A DNA stretch of 64,000 nt from Plantago ovata (lineage: Eukaryota; Streptophyta; Magnoliopsida; Lamiales; Plantaginaceae): assembly GCA_028274465.1 (NCBI GenBank), contig CM051456.1, forward strand, positions 83,252,753 to 83,316,752, read 5' to 3'. A program made the position numbers and the translations under genes. Positions 44,137 through 56,040 of the stretch are shown one piece after another; within the stretch, counting starts at the first letter, position 1; each line of letters begins with the position of its first letter. Under the pieces are notes generated by a model. It searched no databases and was not told where the DNA came from. It saw only the letters and a list, made by a program, of their open reading frames with translations.

Positions 44137-44845
44137 TATCAATCGAGATCGTCCAAACCGCCCGCGGAGGAGCTAGCTTCCTGCAAAGAACATGCAAAGC
44201 ATATTGAGAATCAGTTTTAATAACAATGGCAGGAATATGCAGTGATATAGCAGCTTGGAGCCCAGCCCTAATGGCCCAAAGTCTTGGTGTGTAATTATCA
44301 CACATGAAATCGAATTTTGGGGCAATCTACATCCAAATCATCTATCGGGAGGGTAATACTTCGGCTGACTTACTCTCGAAGATAGCAAGTACTCCCTCCC
44401 ATCTTATTTAGTTGTCACTTTAGAAATTTTGTTATAACACAAATAGTTGTCACTTTAGGTATAATGATTGATACTAATAGGCTTACTCTCTTTTGTCACT
44501 ATATTTAATATTATAAATACAATATTATATTAATATTAATAGACTTTTGAGTATAATTTTAATAACTACAAAGCTAGTAATAGATTCTCCTTAATATGTG
44601 TGAAATTCGTAAAATGACAACTAAAAAAGATAGGAGGGAGTAGTAGATTTCGTCATGAAGTAGTGCACGAGTCCATCTCAGAGCAACATCAAGTGACTAG
44701 TTGGACTTGGGATCTTTTGCCGGCTTAGATGTCTACTTGTTTTGTATCGAATATATCTAGGGAGACCACCCGACATGTGGGAATGGCCCTTGATCAAGCC
44801 TTGTACAGCCTTTAATAAGGAATAAAAACACTACTTCATAAAAAA
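44137..44845 (+). mobile_element. 5'-truncated LINE with internal inversion
   Basis: This is the last part of a LINE whose ORF2 ends in an RNase H domain. It is flanked by the 17-bp duplication AACTAAAATTGCATGTA (44120-44136, 44846-44862) and has a short poly-A before the right copy. Left part (to about 44325): RNase H sequence on the minus strand, with LWAIRAGLQAAI and VIKTDSQYAL motifs. Right part: the next RNase H segment on the plus strand (IYREGNTSADLLSKIAS) and the 3' UTR. Inversion of the 5' part at insertion is the known twin-priming outcome. A MITE later entered the right part. Confidence 0.85.
44392..44640. mobile_element. Stowaway-type MITE inside the LINE
   Basis: 249 bp, ends CTCCCTCCCATCTTATTTAG and the complement of CTCCCTCCTATCTTTTTTAG, flanked by TA on both sides (44390-44391, 44641-44642). 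Leaving out the MITE and one TA restores an open LINE reading frame across the site. There is no coding. Confidence 0.9.
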
Positions 44846-44956
44846 AACTAAAATTGCATGTAGTTTTATTAAAACGGATTAACATAACATAAATAGCTAA
44901 TAAACGACCCAAATCTCTTCTAACATCATGTCATCATTTCATTTTGTATACAAATT

Positions 44957-46178
44957 TCAAGGCTTATTAGTGTACCAAAAGATACCTCTGTAATTTTCAT
45001 CTTCATCAGGCTCAACATAAACACATTCCTTGGCTTCTCTCCAAATAGCCTTGAGAATCGGCGTTCCGTCAAAGTTGTAATATTTGCCCAAAACCGGCTT
45101 GATGGCCCTTGTTACCTCCACTGCGTGATAGTGTGGAATGTTTGAGAACAAGTGGTGCGCGACATGAGTATCCGTTATATGATGGAGGATGTAGTTGAGA
45201 ATCCCGTAGTCTCTATCAACCGTTGTCAAAGCTCCTCGTAACCATTCCCATTCAGACGAATCGAAATGAGGCAAGGCAGCATGTGTGTGGTGGAGGTATG
45301 TGATGGTAACCAGGAATCCGTTTACAATAGACAATGGGATACCATACACACCAATAACCCATAAAAGTCCTTCCGCAGCAGTGAGACAGTACAACCAATA
45401 CACAGCTGCAACTAATCCGACGTCGGATATGAGAACTTGGATCCTTTCGCTGTCTGAATAAATAGGACTATAAGGATCGAAATGGGATGTGAATCGCTTG
45501 TAGTTTCTCCCCGAGATGTTGAACAATAAGTAAAATGGCCATCCGATTGTGACACGGAGAACAATCTTAAGCACGGGTGATTCATCAATAAATTTTGCGA
45601 AACCGCTCCTGAGATATTTAGTTAAAAAAAAAATTAAAAGTATTACTTAATTTCTATATAATTTTGAGATATACATATTCGGCGTTGTTTGAGTAAAATA
45701 ACATAAAGATTGATTGATTTTGATACCTGTCATGCTTTGTTTTGGGGACAAACACCTCGTCGCGGTCTAATGAACCGGTGTTGGAATGGTGTCTCCGGTG
45801 GCTTATCCGCCACGAAAAGTAGGGCACAAGTAGTAAGGAATGGAGGATTAGGCCGAGAGTGTCATCAAGCCATTGATAGTTGCTATATGCATGGTGGCCA
45901 CACTCGTGTGCAATGACCCAAACACCCATTAGGACACAACCTTGGCATATCATGTAAAGTATCCATGCCGGATATTGGACAAGGTATGGGAGATGTTGGA
46001 AATAAGTAGTGGCGACATAGTAAAAGAGGGAAGCCATGATAAGGTCGTGGAGGAGGTAGTAAGAAGAACGGAGAAGAGAACGTTGGAAACAGTGGGGCGG
46101 TATGGCTTTCTTTATATCACCAACAGTGAACGGAGGCTTGGTGTGTGGGATGTGCAGTGATCGGCCTCCAGCACCCAT
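44957..46178 (-). CDS. FAD2-like: FAD2-like oleate delta-12 desaturase, two coding exons
   Basis: A membrane desaturase of the endoplasmic reticulum that would introduce a double bond into oleoyl groups on phosphatidylcholine. Exon 1 is 46178-45727 and exon 2 is 45608-44957, split by a 118-bp GT-AG phase-2 intron; together they encode 367 residues (FAD2 is usually about 380). It starts MGAGGR. The three histidine boxes are HECGHH (91-96), HRRHH (127-131) and HVAHH (299-303). Ala precedes box 1, as in ordinary desaturases and unlike most acetylenases or conjugases. Odd points: FAD2 coding regions are normally uninterrupted, the N-terminus is short, and the C-terminus is YTNKP where FAD2 usually has the ER-retrieval YNNKL. 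A TTGCAG shortly upstream of the ATG may end a 5' UTR intron, as in other FAD2 genes. Confidence 0.9.
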
Positions 46179-46393
46179 TGTTATATATCACCTGCAACTA
46201 CTCAATTGTGTAAGTGTATATGGCTGAAAGAAACATGTATGTTTTCCTTTAATTTATAGACACCTACATGCACATCGATCTCGCGGGGAGAATTTCCTTC
46301 GAGGAATCTTTCTGTTTTAGTTTATGCTTCAAGAATTTGATTAAAATAAAATCGATGATATCATCATTGTACAGTATATATGTATATATTATA

Positions 46394-46640
46394 CTCCTTC
46401 CGTCCCAAAACAGCCGCACAATTTTACCATTTTGGACGTCTCCTTAGAGATGCACCATTTCATTTCTTTGCCATATTTGAACATGGTTACAATAATTTTA
46501 TACTCCATCGATCTACACATTTGAGTGGCTACAAATCTCCAATAAAGAAAAAACAACCCCTACTATCAATATAAATTAATGTTTAACTCTTCTCCCTTAT
46601 TTTCTGTGTTCAAAATCAAATGGTGCAACTGGGGGAGGAG
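46394..46640. mobile_element. Stowaway-like MITE in the shared promoter region
   Basis: About 247 bp between TA dinucleotides (46392-46393, 46641-46642). The left end is CTCCTTCCGTCCC and the right end GGGGGAGGAG, with further loose inverted similarity (GCAC...ATTT). It lies upstream of both the FAD2-like and P450 genes. Confidence 0.6.
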
Positions 46641-46642
46641 TA

Positions 46643-47445
46643 TATGAGAGAGGTGTCTTACTCTATATATGGGATATAATTTTTTAACTTTTAACCTTTC
46701 CCCACATAATATGAAATATGTTTTCAATACTCTATCTGTTTTTGCTAAAACTTCTTATTTTTTTATTAAAATTTTAGACGTTAAATTAGAAGCTTCTCAT
46801 GCCATAAATGGAAATATATATCGTAATCAATAGTCTCTCCATACAATTATAATTACAACTTTACCATTCGACTGATTATTATTTATTCATTTTTTACTAC
46901 AATAATACCCCACTCATCATACTTTTGTCGTTCTTTATTCTAACAATAATCCACTCACAATATTTTTTTCATTTTTTATTCAAATAATACTCCAATTACA
47001 CATATTTTTCTTAAAAACTATGCTCACACTAGGATGCTTCAAGTAGAATGGGGGGATATAGTTTAGAAGTAATTTTTAGTCAATGTCGAACATAAAAGTT
47101 AAACCGCACATTACTAATTTACCAAGAGAACAATCTTGCTAGATACTAACGGAGACAATGAAGTGATTGTCACGAGATTGAGCAAGATTCGTCACGGAAG
47201 CCCAGGCAGCAAGAAGTGTAAGGAAATAACGTCGTCTCTCCAAGCCTCCCCTACTCTGACAAAAAACTTCTTCATCACCCACAAAAATTTGTCACAATAG
47301 TTACTTCTTTTATTTTTATTTTTAATGAATGGTCATTCAAAGTAATCCTCCACTATAGGTAATTATATTATATATTATTAAAATTTCATTTATTGGACCG
47401 GCTTCCTTCCCAGATTTATAATAATAATGTATACACAAACGTTGC
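46643..47445. other. AT-rich region between divergent genes
   Basis: No gene. With the MITE it forms the 1.3-kb divergent promoter region of the FAD2-like gene and the P450 gene. A possible worn MITE at 46733-47070 has weak ends and is not called. Confidence 0.5.
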
Positions 47446-47456
47446 TATATATAAAC
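47446..47456 (+). promoter_or_regulatory. TATA box of the P450 gene
   Basis: TATATATAAAC lies 45-55 bp before the start codon at 47501, a fitting place if the 5' UTR is short. Confidence 0.6.
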
Positions 47457-47500
47457 ACATATTACACAAGACTTGTTGAAAGTATACCTTCAAAAGTGAT

Positions 47501-49253
47501 ATGGCCGGGATATGGGCAGTACTATCAGCGATAGTGTTTCTCTACTTCCTGAAAAAAATCCTAAGCCTAAACAAGAGAAAAAAATTGCCTCCAGGTCCAT
47601 CAGGCCTTCCAATTCTTGGTCATCTCCACCTTTTGGGGAAAAATCCACACCATGACTTGCATCGCCTTGCTCGTTTACACGGCCCAATCATGTCCATGCG
47701 CTTTGGCCTTGTACCTGTAATTGTCATATCATCCCCTGCTGCAGCTGAGCTCGTTCTCAAGACGTATGATCATATATTGGCTGACAGACCACACAACCAG
47801 GGTGCAAAGTACGTCGTGTATGACCAGACAGGCCCAGTCTTTGGAAGGTACGGACCCTCCTGGCGGAAAACGAGGAAACTCTGTATGGTGGAACTGCTGA
47901 GTCAGAAAAGAATAAACCAGTTTCATTCAATGAGAAGGGGAGAGGTAAGTTCTTTGGTTACTTGTTTAAAACAGGCTTGCGAGAAGCACGAAATTGTTGA
48001 TGTTAGAGCAAGAGTTTCTTCGTTAACTGGAGATATGATTTGCTTAATGGTGTTTGGAAAGAAGTATGAAGACAGAGATTTAGATGATAACACGTTCAAA
48101 GACATGGTTACAGAGATTCTTGAGGTTACTGGAGCTTTTAATCTGGCTGACTATATTCCATTTCTTAGTGGGCTTGATCTTCAGGGATTGACTCGTCGGA
48201 TGAAGCGCGTGAGCAAAATATTCGATAAATTCTTGGAGAAAACCATCGAAGAGCATGCAAAAGATAAGATCGCTGAGAAAAAGAACCCGGACTTTGTAGA
48301 CATACTGATGGCCATGCTGGAGTCTGGAGAAACTACTAATTCTGCTGAGTTTGATCGTCGCCATGTCAAAGCTCTTCTCCTGGTAATCCATATACTTTGA
48401 TGATATTTTATTAATTCTTTCCTCGACATGATTTATTGATCATTGGTCAAATAGACGTTAAAAAAATCAATAAAATAGACATATGAGTAAAATAAACCTA
48501 TTTCTTATTAACCGAAAGACCTTTCCACAAGAAAATTCACATTTTTGTTTTGGCACTCCATTTATCTCTTATCTCTTATCTCGTATTCATGTTTCATTTT
48601 AAATACTTGAACACAATGATAAGACCATTGTTTACATGCAGGATATGATAATAGTTGGCCTGGACACAACATCAACAGCTACCGAATGGACACTATCAGA
48701 ACTTATGAAACACCCGGAGATAATGAAGAAATTGCAGAACGAATTGGAAGCAACAGTTGGCCTGGACCATATGGTGGAAGAATCACACCTTGATCGCCTT
48801 CCCTACTTGGATTGTGTAATCAAGGAGGCGATGAGGCTCCATCCTGTGGGGCCGTTATTGCCACATGAGGCAATGGAAGATTGTGAGATCGACGGATTCC
48901 ACGTGTCAAAAGCTTCAAGAATAATGGTGAATGTATGGGCCATTGGAAGAGATCCCGCAGTCTGGGTTGAACCTGACAAGTTTTTACCAGAGAGATTTAT
49001 GGATAGCAAAATTGACCTTCGGGGACATGATTTTGAACTTCTACCATTTGGATCTGGTAGGAGAGGGTGCCCCGGCTTGCAACTAGGACTGTTAAGTTTG
49101 CGGTTGGTGGTGGCACAATTGGTTCATTGTTTTGATTGGGGACTCCCAAATGGAATGTTGTCTAGCGACTTGGATATGTCGGAGCATTATTGTCTAGTAA
49201 GTGCCAGAGAAAATAAACTCGAAGCAATTCCCACGTATCGCTTGCTTATTTGA
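47501..49253 (+). CDS. Cytochrome P450, CYP71 clan, CYP736A-like
   Basis: A heme-thiolate monooxygenase, anchored in the ER by an N-terminal helix. Exon 1 is 47501-48382 and exon 2 is 48642-49253, with one phase-0 GT-AG intron, giving 497 residues, normal for the family. Motifs: LPPGPSG hinge (29-35), I-helix GLDTTS (300-305), ExxR E356-R359, PERF (410-413), heme loop FGSGRRGCPG (430-439) with the ligand Cys at 437. The C-terminal LVHCFDWGLPNGM and SDLDMSE phrasing resembles CYP736A; the subfamily is from memory. The gene appears intact. Substrate unknown. It is divergently placed 1.3 kb from the FAD2-like gene. Confidence 0.93.
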
Positions 49254-49964
49254 TCCAATCACAGAAATTAAAGTTGCAGGATTGGTTCAAGTGGAAGGAA
49301 TGATGTTTCTTTTCTTTTTCTTTTTTTTTTTTTTCTTTTTATCCTAATAAAAAACATGTTTCGAACAAGAAGGGCTTACCATTTGTGTTTGGATATATTG
49401 AACCTTGGTTCTCCTAGCATAAAGTTCGTGTCACTTAATATATGTCATACCATATTGCCTCAAGTGACAACGGTGTGAGTACTTGGGAAATTTTGTTTGT
49501 TTAGATATACTTCACTGGTGACACACTTATACAACGCATGGTGATGAACACACCCCCGCAAATTTAAAGTTATCTAACCATACACATTAGTTGAAAGTCA
49601 TAAGGTGGTCTAGCTTCTAGAGTAGCATATGAGAAGTGTTATAGATGTATTTAGAGTTATAAGGTGATAAATGAGTAGTGTAGGAGTAGGGTGAGGATAG
49701 TTAGATTTGCGGTTTTAAAAAAAATAAAATCGTACGCATCAGTTCATACGTGTAATAACTGGTTATGATGTGTCACACATGATCATTAGTGGCGATAGTA
49801 ACTTGAACTATTCAACTAATCCCAATCTAGCAACAATTATAGTGATTAATGTTCGCTTCTCGTCATGTCCATGTCCCATATGATGTTCCATATCCTTTAT
49901 GATCTCACTCGATAGTCGACTGGGATAAGTCAACCCACCATAGGTGACTAATTCACCAAGGTAT
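49254..49964. other. Downstream flank of the P450 gene
   Basis: A T-rich run and an AATAAAA signal near 49346 probably belong to the P450 3' UTR. Nothing else is recognised. Confidence 0.5.
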
Positions 49965-50240
49965 TGATGAGTCGTTTTTTCACCAATTAAATTTGTTTAT
50001 AGCCAAAGAACACTTATCACTACACAAAACTTAGTGCAATGGCATTGTCCCCGAGTGTCATTCTCTTGGGACTTAACTAGACTTTGTTTGAGGTTTTTGC
50101 AAGCTATTCAGTCAACTATCAAGTTTGTTTGAGAAAAGTTCAAGACTTGAAACAAAGCAGAAATCACACTAGTTTGTAAACTATAGAGGAAAATGGTTGG
50201 TGGTAGCTTAGTGGAATTGACATGCATGAATCACGAATAC
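49965..50240 (-). repeat. Athila-type LTR end fragment
   Basis: In reverse this is the last 276 bp of an LTR of the subfamily that supplied the end of element I's 5' LTR: AATTTAATTGGTGAAAAAACGA and the terminal ACTCATCA. It was cut on the right by the Sirevirus insertion at 50241. Confidence 0.82.
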
Positions 50241-51809
50241 TGTTAGGAAACTTGTAATTTTGATGAGCAATTAACCATGCTAAATTAAGGAAAGTCCAGT
50301 AACTACTCTTAAGGTCCATAGAAATTTAGAATTTTAAGGACATTGTAAAAGAGGAACGTTTGCTGAAGACTTAGATTAGGTGCTAGATAGGTTGGTTTTA
50401 CCGCTTATGATGTATCTTGTTTTCTGAAAAGAAATACAACCTATTGAAGCATTTGCTGATGATGTACTTTATTTTTACAAACAAAATATTGAAGCATTTA
50501 GAACCGCTCAGAATCTTGAAGATTTCGAAGACTGAAGACTAGAAGATTTCTGAAGACTGGTATCTACAAAGGCACATGTTGCTGAGAAAATGGAAACTTC
50601 AGCAACAGCTTGCATAAGTGAAAATCTATACGGCAGAGTAGGTTGTGCTTGCTGAAACTGAGACTGACAACTTGCTGATGGAACATATGTGACCTCTTGC
50701 TGAAAGTACTTGCATTTGCGCTCCAATGTTACTGTTTGAATTTTATTCAAATAAGCATTAAATGCAAAGCATGCACGCGAAGGACATGAAGACTAGAAGA
50801 CAAACAAGGACGCTGCTGAAAGTACAAAAGTAAGATAGTGACATTTTAAGGAACAAAAGCCTTAGAATTTAAAATTCAAACGGCTCCTTATTTTCACTAT
50901 AAATAGAGGTCATCCGGCAAAGAGTTGAAGTGTGTCAACAACGTGATCATACTCTCACTTGTGCTTAAACTCACATACCCTTCAATACTCCTACTGCCAT
51001 TGATCCGTTCCAAGACTTAAAGCTTGAAAAAACTACTTGTGAAGAAGTAGAATTTACACTACTAAGAAATTAGTTAAGTGTTCTTTCTTTCTTTCGAACA
51101 AGAACAAGTCTTGACACCAGAAACAATCAAACTTGTTTACTGCAAAGTATTCAAAGTTTTGTTTCTTAGATTACTTGTTGTAACTGAATAAGTTATAATT
51201 AAGTTATCTCATCCCAAACCTCTCTAACTGAAAATACACCCTTTCAGGTGTGATATTCAGGGGGAACTTAATCGAGCATAGTTTTGCTGATTAAAAGTAC
51301 CAAGTTTGGTGGAGAACAAGGTTACGTTCTCTAGTTAGGTTGGAGACAAAGCAAAGTGTGCTTTGGTTTTCTGTTTGAATCGCTCTAGATAGGTGTTGTA
51401 AGGAACCTCAAACTTATCTTAGTGGATTCAGTCCTAGAAAGGACAAAGTGGATTAATTGAGAGGCTACGCCACTCTCAGATACCACTATAAAAGTGTTTG
51501 TGTGATTTACTTACTGTACTTGGTTTTCAGCAAATCATATTTATCTGTACACAGTCACTCACATCACTTGCTGAAACCTTCATTTACTGAAAAAGCACTT
51601 ATTGTATCAAAGACTTCCGCTCTCTGATTTTAAGTATCAGCAAACATAGTTACTGTAAAGTAACTTGCGCTTGCTGAGAAAGTTAAGTATCAGCAAACTC
51701 ATTACTGAAATGTAATAAGCACTTGCTGAGAAAGTTTTTAAACGACGAAAGTTTGAAAAGACTATTCACCCCCCCTCTAGTCTTTTCTTGTTTTTTAAAG
51801 GGACCAACA
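50241..51809 (+). repeat. Sirevirus-like A 5' LTR
   Basis: 1569 bp, TGTTAGGAAACTTG to GGGACCAACA. A TATA box (TATAAATAG) lies at 50898-50906. By hand count it carries 14 copies of TTGCTGA or TCAGCAA, where fewer than one is expected. Confidence 0.94.
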
Positions 51810-51811
51810 AG

Positions 51812-51823
51812 TGGTATCGGAGC
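51812..51823 (+). other. Sirevirus-like A primer-binding site
   Basis: TGGTATCGGAGC, one change from the initiator-Met site, three bases after the LTR. Confidence 0.85.
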
Positions 51824-51921
51824 TGGAGGTTCTTTAACCTTCAGCACTGAACCTAGATCCCCTTAGGTGCTTTCCGTAAATCACTCTCACTTGATCAGTT
51901 TGGTAGTGCTTTGCTGACAGG

Positions 51922-54342
51922 ATGTCTTTAGGAGACGCTCCCTTGCTGAAGCTGGAAAACTATGAAAAGTGGCGAAACAACATGATGCTACATCTTGAGG
52001 CCATTAGTGATGAGATGGTCACTGTCATTCATGATGGACGTATCAAGATCACTAAGGTTGAAAGAAGTTTTCCTCACAAAACCACTGAAGCTGGAAAGGA
52101 AACTATCTTAGGCGAACCGGTTGATACCGTCATGCCAAAACCAAGAGAGGAATGGACTTCCGACGAAGCTAAGAGATTCCGTCTTGATGGCCAAGTAAGA
52201 AACATCATCATTCGATCAACTCCGGATACCATACAGTGCAAACTGTGGGGTGCTAAAACTGCTAAGGAAGCTTGGAAAATGGTTCAAGATCTTTGTGCTG
52301 GATCTGACAAAACCAAGGAAAACAAACTTGAAATACTGAAATTAAAGTTTCAAAACTTTAAACAAGGTACAAACGAGTCACTGGAAGACTTGGACTTCAG
52401 ATTCACAACTCTTGTTAGTGAAATGGCAGCCTTGGGTGTTGGAAATCTTTACTCAGATTCTGAGAAGGTGAAAACCATCATCAGAAGTCTGAATCAAGAA
52501 TGGATCCACACTCAGAATTTCTATTACAATCAAGGAATGCCAGACATTACACCAACAGAGTTGTTCTCTCATCTTGCTACTGTCAACTATGAGACAAAGC
52601 AAAGAGAAAATGTGTTTGCTGAAAAATCGCAAAACATTGCTCTTGCTGCAAAGCCGTCATCTTCTGAAAAGAAGAATGATAAATAGCCTGCCGATGAAAA
52701 TGCTTTGGTTGTCAAAAACATGAAGAAATTCATTAGCAAGGAACTTGAAAAGCGAAAAGCAAAAGAGAAGCTGAAAAAGCATCTTGGTAACAACTACCAT
52801 AAGTACAAGAATGAGACTAGCTCGCTGAACAAGCGAGCTCAGCAAGCAACTTCATCAGAAGAACCAGCAGTTGGAAATGATCTATGCTTTTACTGCAAAA
52901 ATCCTGGACACTTCAAAGCTAATTGCCCTTTGCTGAAAGGCAAATCTGCTGAAAAGAAGAAGAAGTTCAAAAGAGCTTTTATTGCTGAAGAAAAGAAGAA
53001 GCTTCAAGCAAAAATTGATGCATTGTGCATTGATACTAGCTCCGAAGACAGTGAGGATGAATGCTCAGACACTGACGATGAAGAAGCCACTCTAGACGTG
53101 GAGATTGGCAAAGAAGTTTGTGGAATAGCTATGGAAGCTTATCCAGATGTGTCAAACTACGAGTTCTGCCTCATGGCCGGTCAGGTAAACAACCCTACCT
53201 CTGACTCAGACTAAGAAAGTGAAGACGAGATTGACCTTGACAAGATTCAAGGAGAAATCGAAAGATTTGAGAAAACTCTGAGCAGACAGCAAGAGAAACT
53301 ACAGATTGCTGAAACTCTGACCAAGCAGACTACTGAAAAGTATGTCTTGCTGAAGGAAGAGACAAAAGAAAAGGATGTTGAAATAAGGCGTCTTAAGAAG
53401 TTGATTGCTGAAGCTACAGAGAAGAATTCTCAAATGGCATTAGAATTGGAAGAATATCAGTCCTCAATTCTAAAGTTACTTGCTGAAATCCAAGAAATGA
53501 AAAAGATGAAAATCAATTTCAAATCTTATGTTGACGCAAGTAATACGCTGACTGAACTAAACTCTTATTTGAGAGATCCATCTCAGAAAGAAGGTTTAGG
53601 TGCAACGTATGAAGGTGATGATGTAGAAATCTTGAGTAAAGACAAATCACCGGTTTCCTTTGTACGTGCTACTGATAGTGGTCCACCAGAACTCTATCAG
53701 TTTGGTCAATCTAAGGTTGCTGAAACATGCAATCAAGTACCTACGACCATAAAGTCCGTTGTTGCTACTCAAAGTAACCAGACTTTAAAAGGAAAACAGG
53801 TTGCTGAGAAGCAAACTGTAAAGAAGAAGGATGATGTGAAGCATTCCGCCAAACAAGTTGCTGAAAAGCAATTTGTTAAGACAAAAGGCAAGATTACTAA
53901 AAGTAATCAGAAGACCTTTGCTGACAAACCTGAATCAAGTAAGGTTGCTGACACAAAAGCTCAGCATTCTCCAAAAAGTGGACTCGGTTTCAAAACCAAG
54001 CAAAGTCAACTTTTTCACGAGTATAAGCAAAGTCAGCAAAGATACTTCGAAGAGATGAACAAAATCAAGCCTAAGAGTTCTGAAAAGACTCTAAATGCTA
54101 GAGCTAGAAGGAACCTTGCTAGAAAAGAACTTACTGAAAAGTATGTTCAGCAAAAAGGTCAACCGAGCAAGACACCACATCAGAAAGTGGACTTGATCAG
54201 CACGAATCAAAAGTCTTTCAGCTCAAAACCTCCTAGTTCCTCAGCAAGTAGAAAACAAGTCAAAGTTGAAAAACTTAAGACTTGGGTTTCCACTGGACGC
54301 ATTCTTGAACATGTTAATGGACATCCAATATTGGATAATTAA
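51922..54342 (+). pseudogene. Sirevirus-like A gag, two in-frame stops
   Basis: One continuous frame from the ATG at 51922 (MSLGDAPLLKLENYEKW) to 54342, broken only by TAG at 52684-52686 and TAA at 53212-53214. It contains a gag core (residues about 60-230), a CCHC knuckle (CFYCKNPGHFKANC, near 52885), an acidic stretch, a long coiled-coil-like segment (53220-53540) and a lysine-rich tail. A long gag with coiled coil fits Sireviruses. The stops prevent the full protein unless read through. Confidence 0.85.
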
Positions 54343-54347
54343 CTTGT

Positions 54348-55840
54348 TTGCTCTTGATTGTGCAGACTTTAGCCACGGAGACAAACGATGCAATCTGGCA
54401 CTTTGACAGTGGTTGTGGAAAGCACATGACGGGCAATAAGAATAACCTTATAAACTATAGACGGTGGTCTAAAGGTCCAACAATAAGGTTTGCTGGTGGA
54501 GGCTCCGGTTCTACAAAAGGCTATGGTGACGTGAAGTTAGGATGCATAACCATTACTGGAGTTCTTTATGTCAAAAATCTTAAGTTTAATCTTTTCAGCA
54601 TGAGTCAGTTTGCTGACAAAGGATACTTCATCAAAATCAAAAGTGATGAATGTAAACTTATAAATTTCGAGACTAAAAAGGTAATTATGATTGCAAGAAG
54701 ATCAGGAGGCTTGTACACCGTAGATTGGTTTTCAGCAATCGTTGAAAAATGCCTTGTCTCAGATCACGATTGTCTTGCTGAAAAAGCATGGTTATGGCAT
54801 AAACGAACAAGTCATCTAAACTTCAAGACGCTGAATAAGCTGTCTAAAAATGCACTTGTAGTTGGATTACCTAAGGTTACTTTTAAGAAGGATGGTGTTT
54901 GCAATGCATGTCAGCAAGGAAAGCAAACCAAATCCTCTTTCAAGAACAAGGCAGTACCGTCAACTACAAAACCTTACAACTCTTGCACATGGACTTGTTT
55001 GAATCTTCTTCAACAAGCTATGCTGGTAAGAAGTATGGTCTGGTCGTGGTGGATGACTATTCAAGATTCACATGGGTAGTATTCATCAAGCACAAATGTG
55101 AAACTAGGAGTGAAATACCTAACTTGCTGAATAAGCTTGAAGTCATGAAAAATGACAAGGTAAAAGTCATAAGGACAGACCATGGTACTGAGTTTGTAAA
55201 CCAGTACATAACTGAGTATTGCACCTCAAAAGGCATACAACATCAGTTATCCTCAGTAAGGACACCACAGCAAAATGGTGTTGCTGAACGGAAGAATCGC
55301 ACCCTGAAAGAAGCCGCAAGAACAATGCTTGCTGACACTGAAATAAGTGAGGCTTACTGGGTTGAAGCGATTAATACCGCCTGTTACACTCAAAACATAT
55401 GTTTGATTACTAAGGAATACAACAAAACTCCTTATGAATTGTTTGTTGGAAGACCTCCTAATATCACTCATCTAAGAGTATTTGGTTGCAAGTGTTTCGT
55501 TCTTAATAACGGTAGAGAATACCTAAGAACATTTCAACCAAAGGCAGACGAAGCGATATTTCTCGGCTACTCCTTGCATAGTAAAGCTTATAGAGTTTAC
55601 AACAAAAAGGCACAAAAGATCGTAGAATCAGTGCATGTTGTATTCTATGAAAAGACACAAGGAGTGCCTGCTGAAGAAGAAATATCAGAATGTATGAAAA
55701 AGTTAATCATACATGAGCAAAGAACTGAATCTAATGCTAGGCAAATCAAGTCAATTGAACTAAATGATGATTCTGACAATGACTCTCCTCCCCCAAGTCA
55801 TGACAAGATAAATATAATTCACGACAAGGAATTTCAGCAA
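54348..55840 (+). pseudogene. Sirevirus-like A protease and integrase, frameshifted
   Basis: Protease with active site DSGCGKHMTG near 54402-54430. Integrase zinc motif HKRTSHLN and CNACQQGK near 54800-54920. A frameshift lies near 54960. The integrase core then runs with Asp in HMDLFES, Asp in IRTDHGTEF and Glu in GVAERKNRTL. A further frameshift near 55835 leaves the linker to reverse transcriptase out of frame. Confidence 0.85.
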
Positions 55841-56040
55841 AAGACGCAGTTGCTCCGGAAGTTGCTGAAACTACGCAACCTCCAGTGCCTGCTGATGAAC
55901 CAATCTCAGCAGAGACACAAAATCCCAGTAGTACTGAACAAGTACATACTGAAGAGTCACATGCTGATGAGCAAACATATCCAGATCCAACAAACAGAAA
56001 ACCTGTTAATAAATGAATTAGAGATCATCCCTCTACGGAT

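Noticed and set aside
44957..46178. Acetylenase or hydroxylase call for the FAD2-like gene
   Set aside because: Ala stands before HECGHH and the third box is HVAHH, as in ordinary desaturases. Sequence alone does not support a changed reaction.
45654..46178. Two separate truncated desaturase genes
   Set aside because: The GT-AG borders at 45726 and 45609 join the two parts in frame with no missing conserved residues, so one gene with an intron is simpler.
46733..47070. Second Stowaway-like MITE
   Set aside because: Ends CTCTATCTG and GGGGGGATA are only loosely inverted and flanking TA is not decisive in AT-rich DNA.
48383..48641. Broken P450 in two pieces
   Set aside because: The interruption has clean GT-AG borders in phase 0 just before the I-helix, a common intron site in CYP71-clan genes. 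The protein is full length.
52684..53214. Programmed readthrough of the two stops in Sirevirus gag
   Set aside because: One TAG and one TAA in frame, with other frameshifts in pol. Decay is more likely; no readthrough context or structure is evident.
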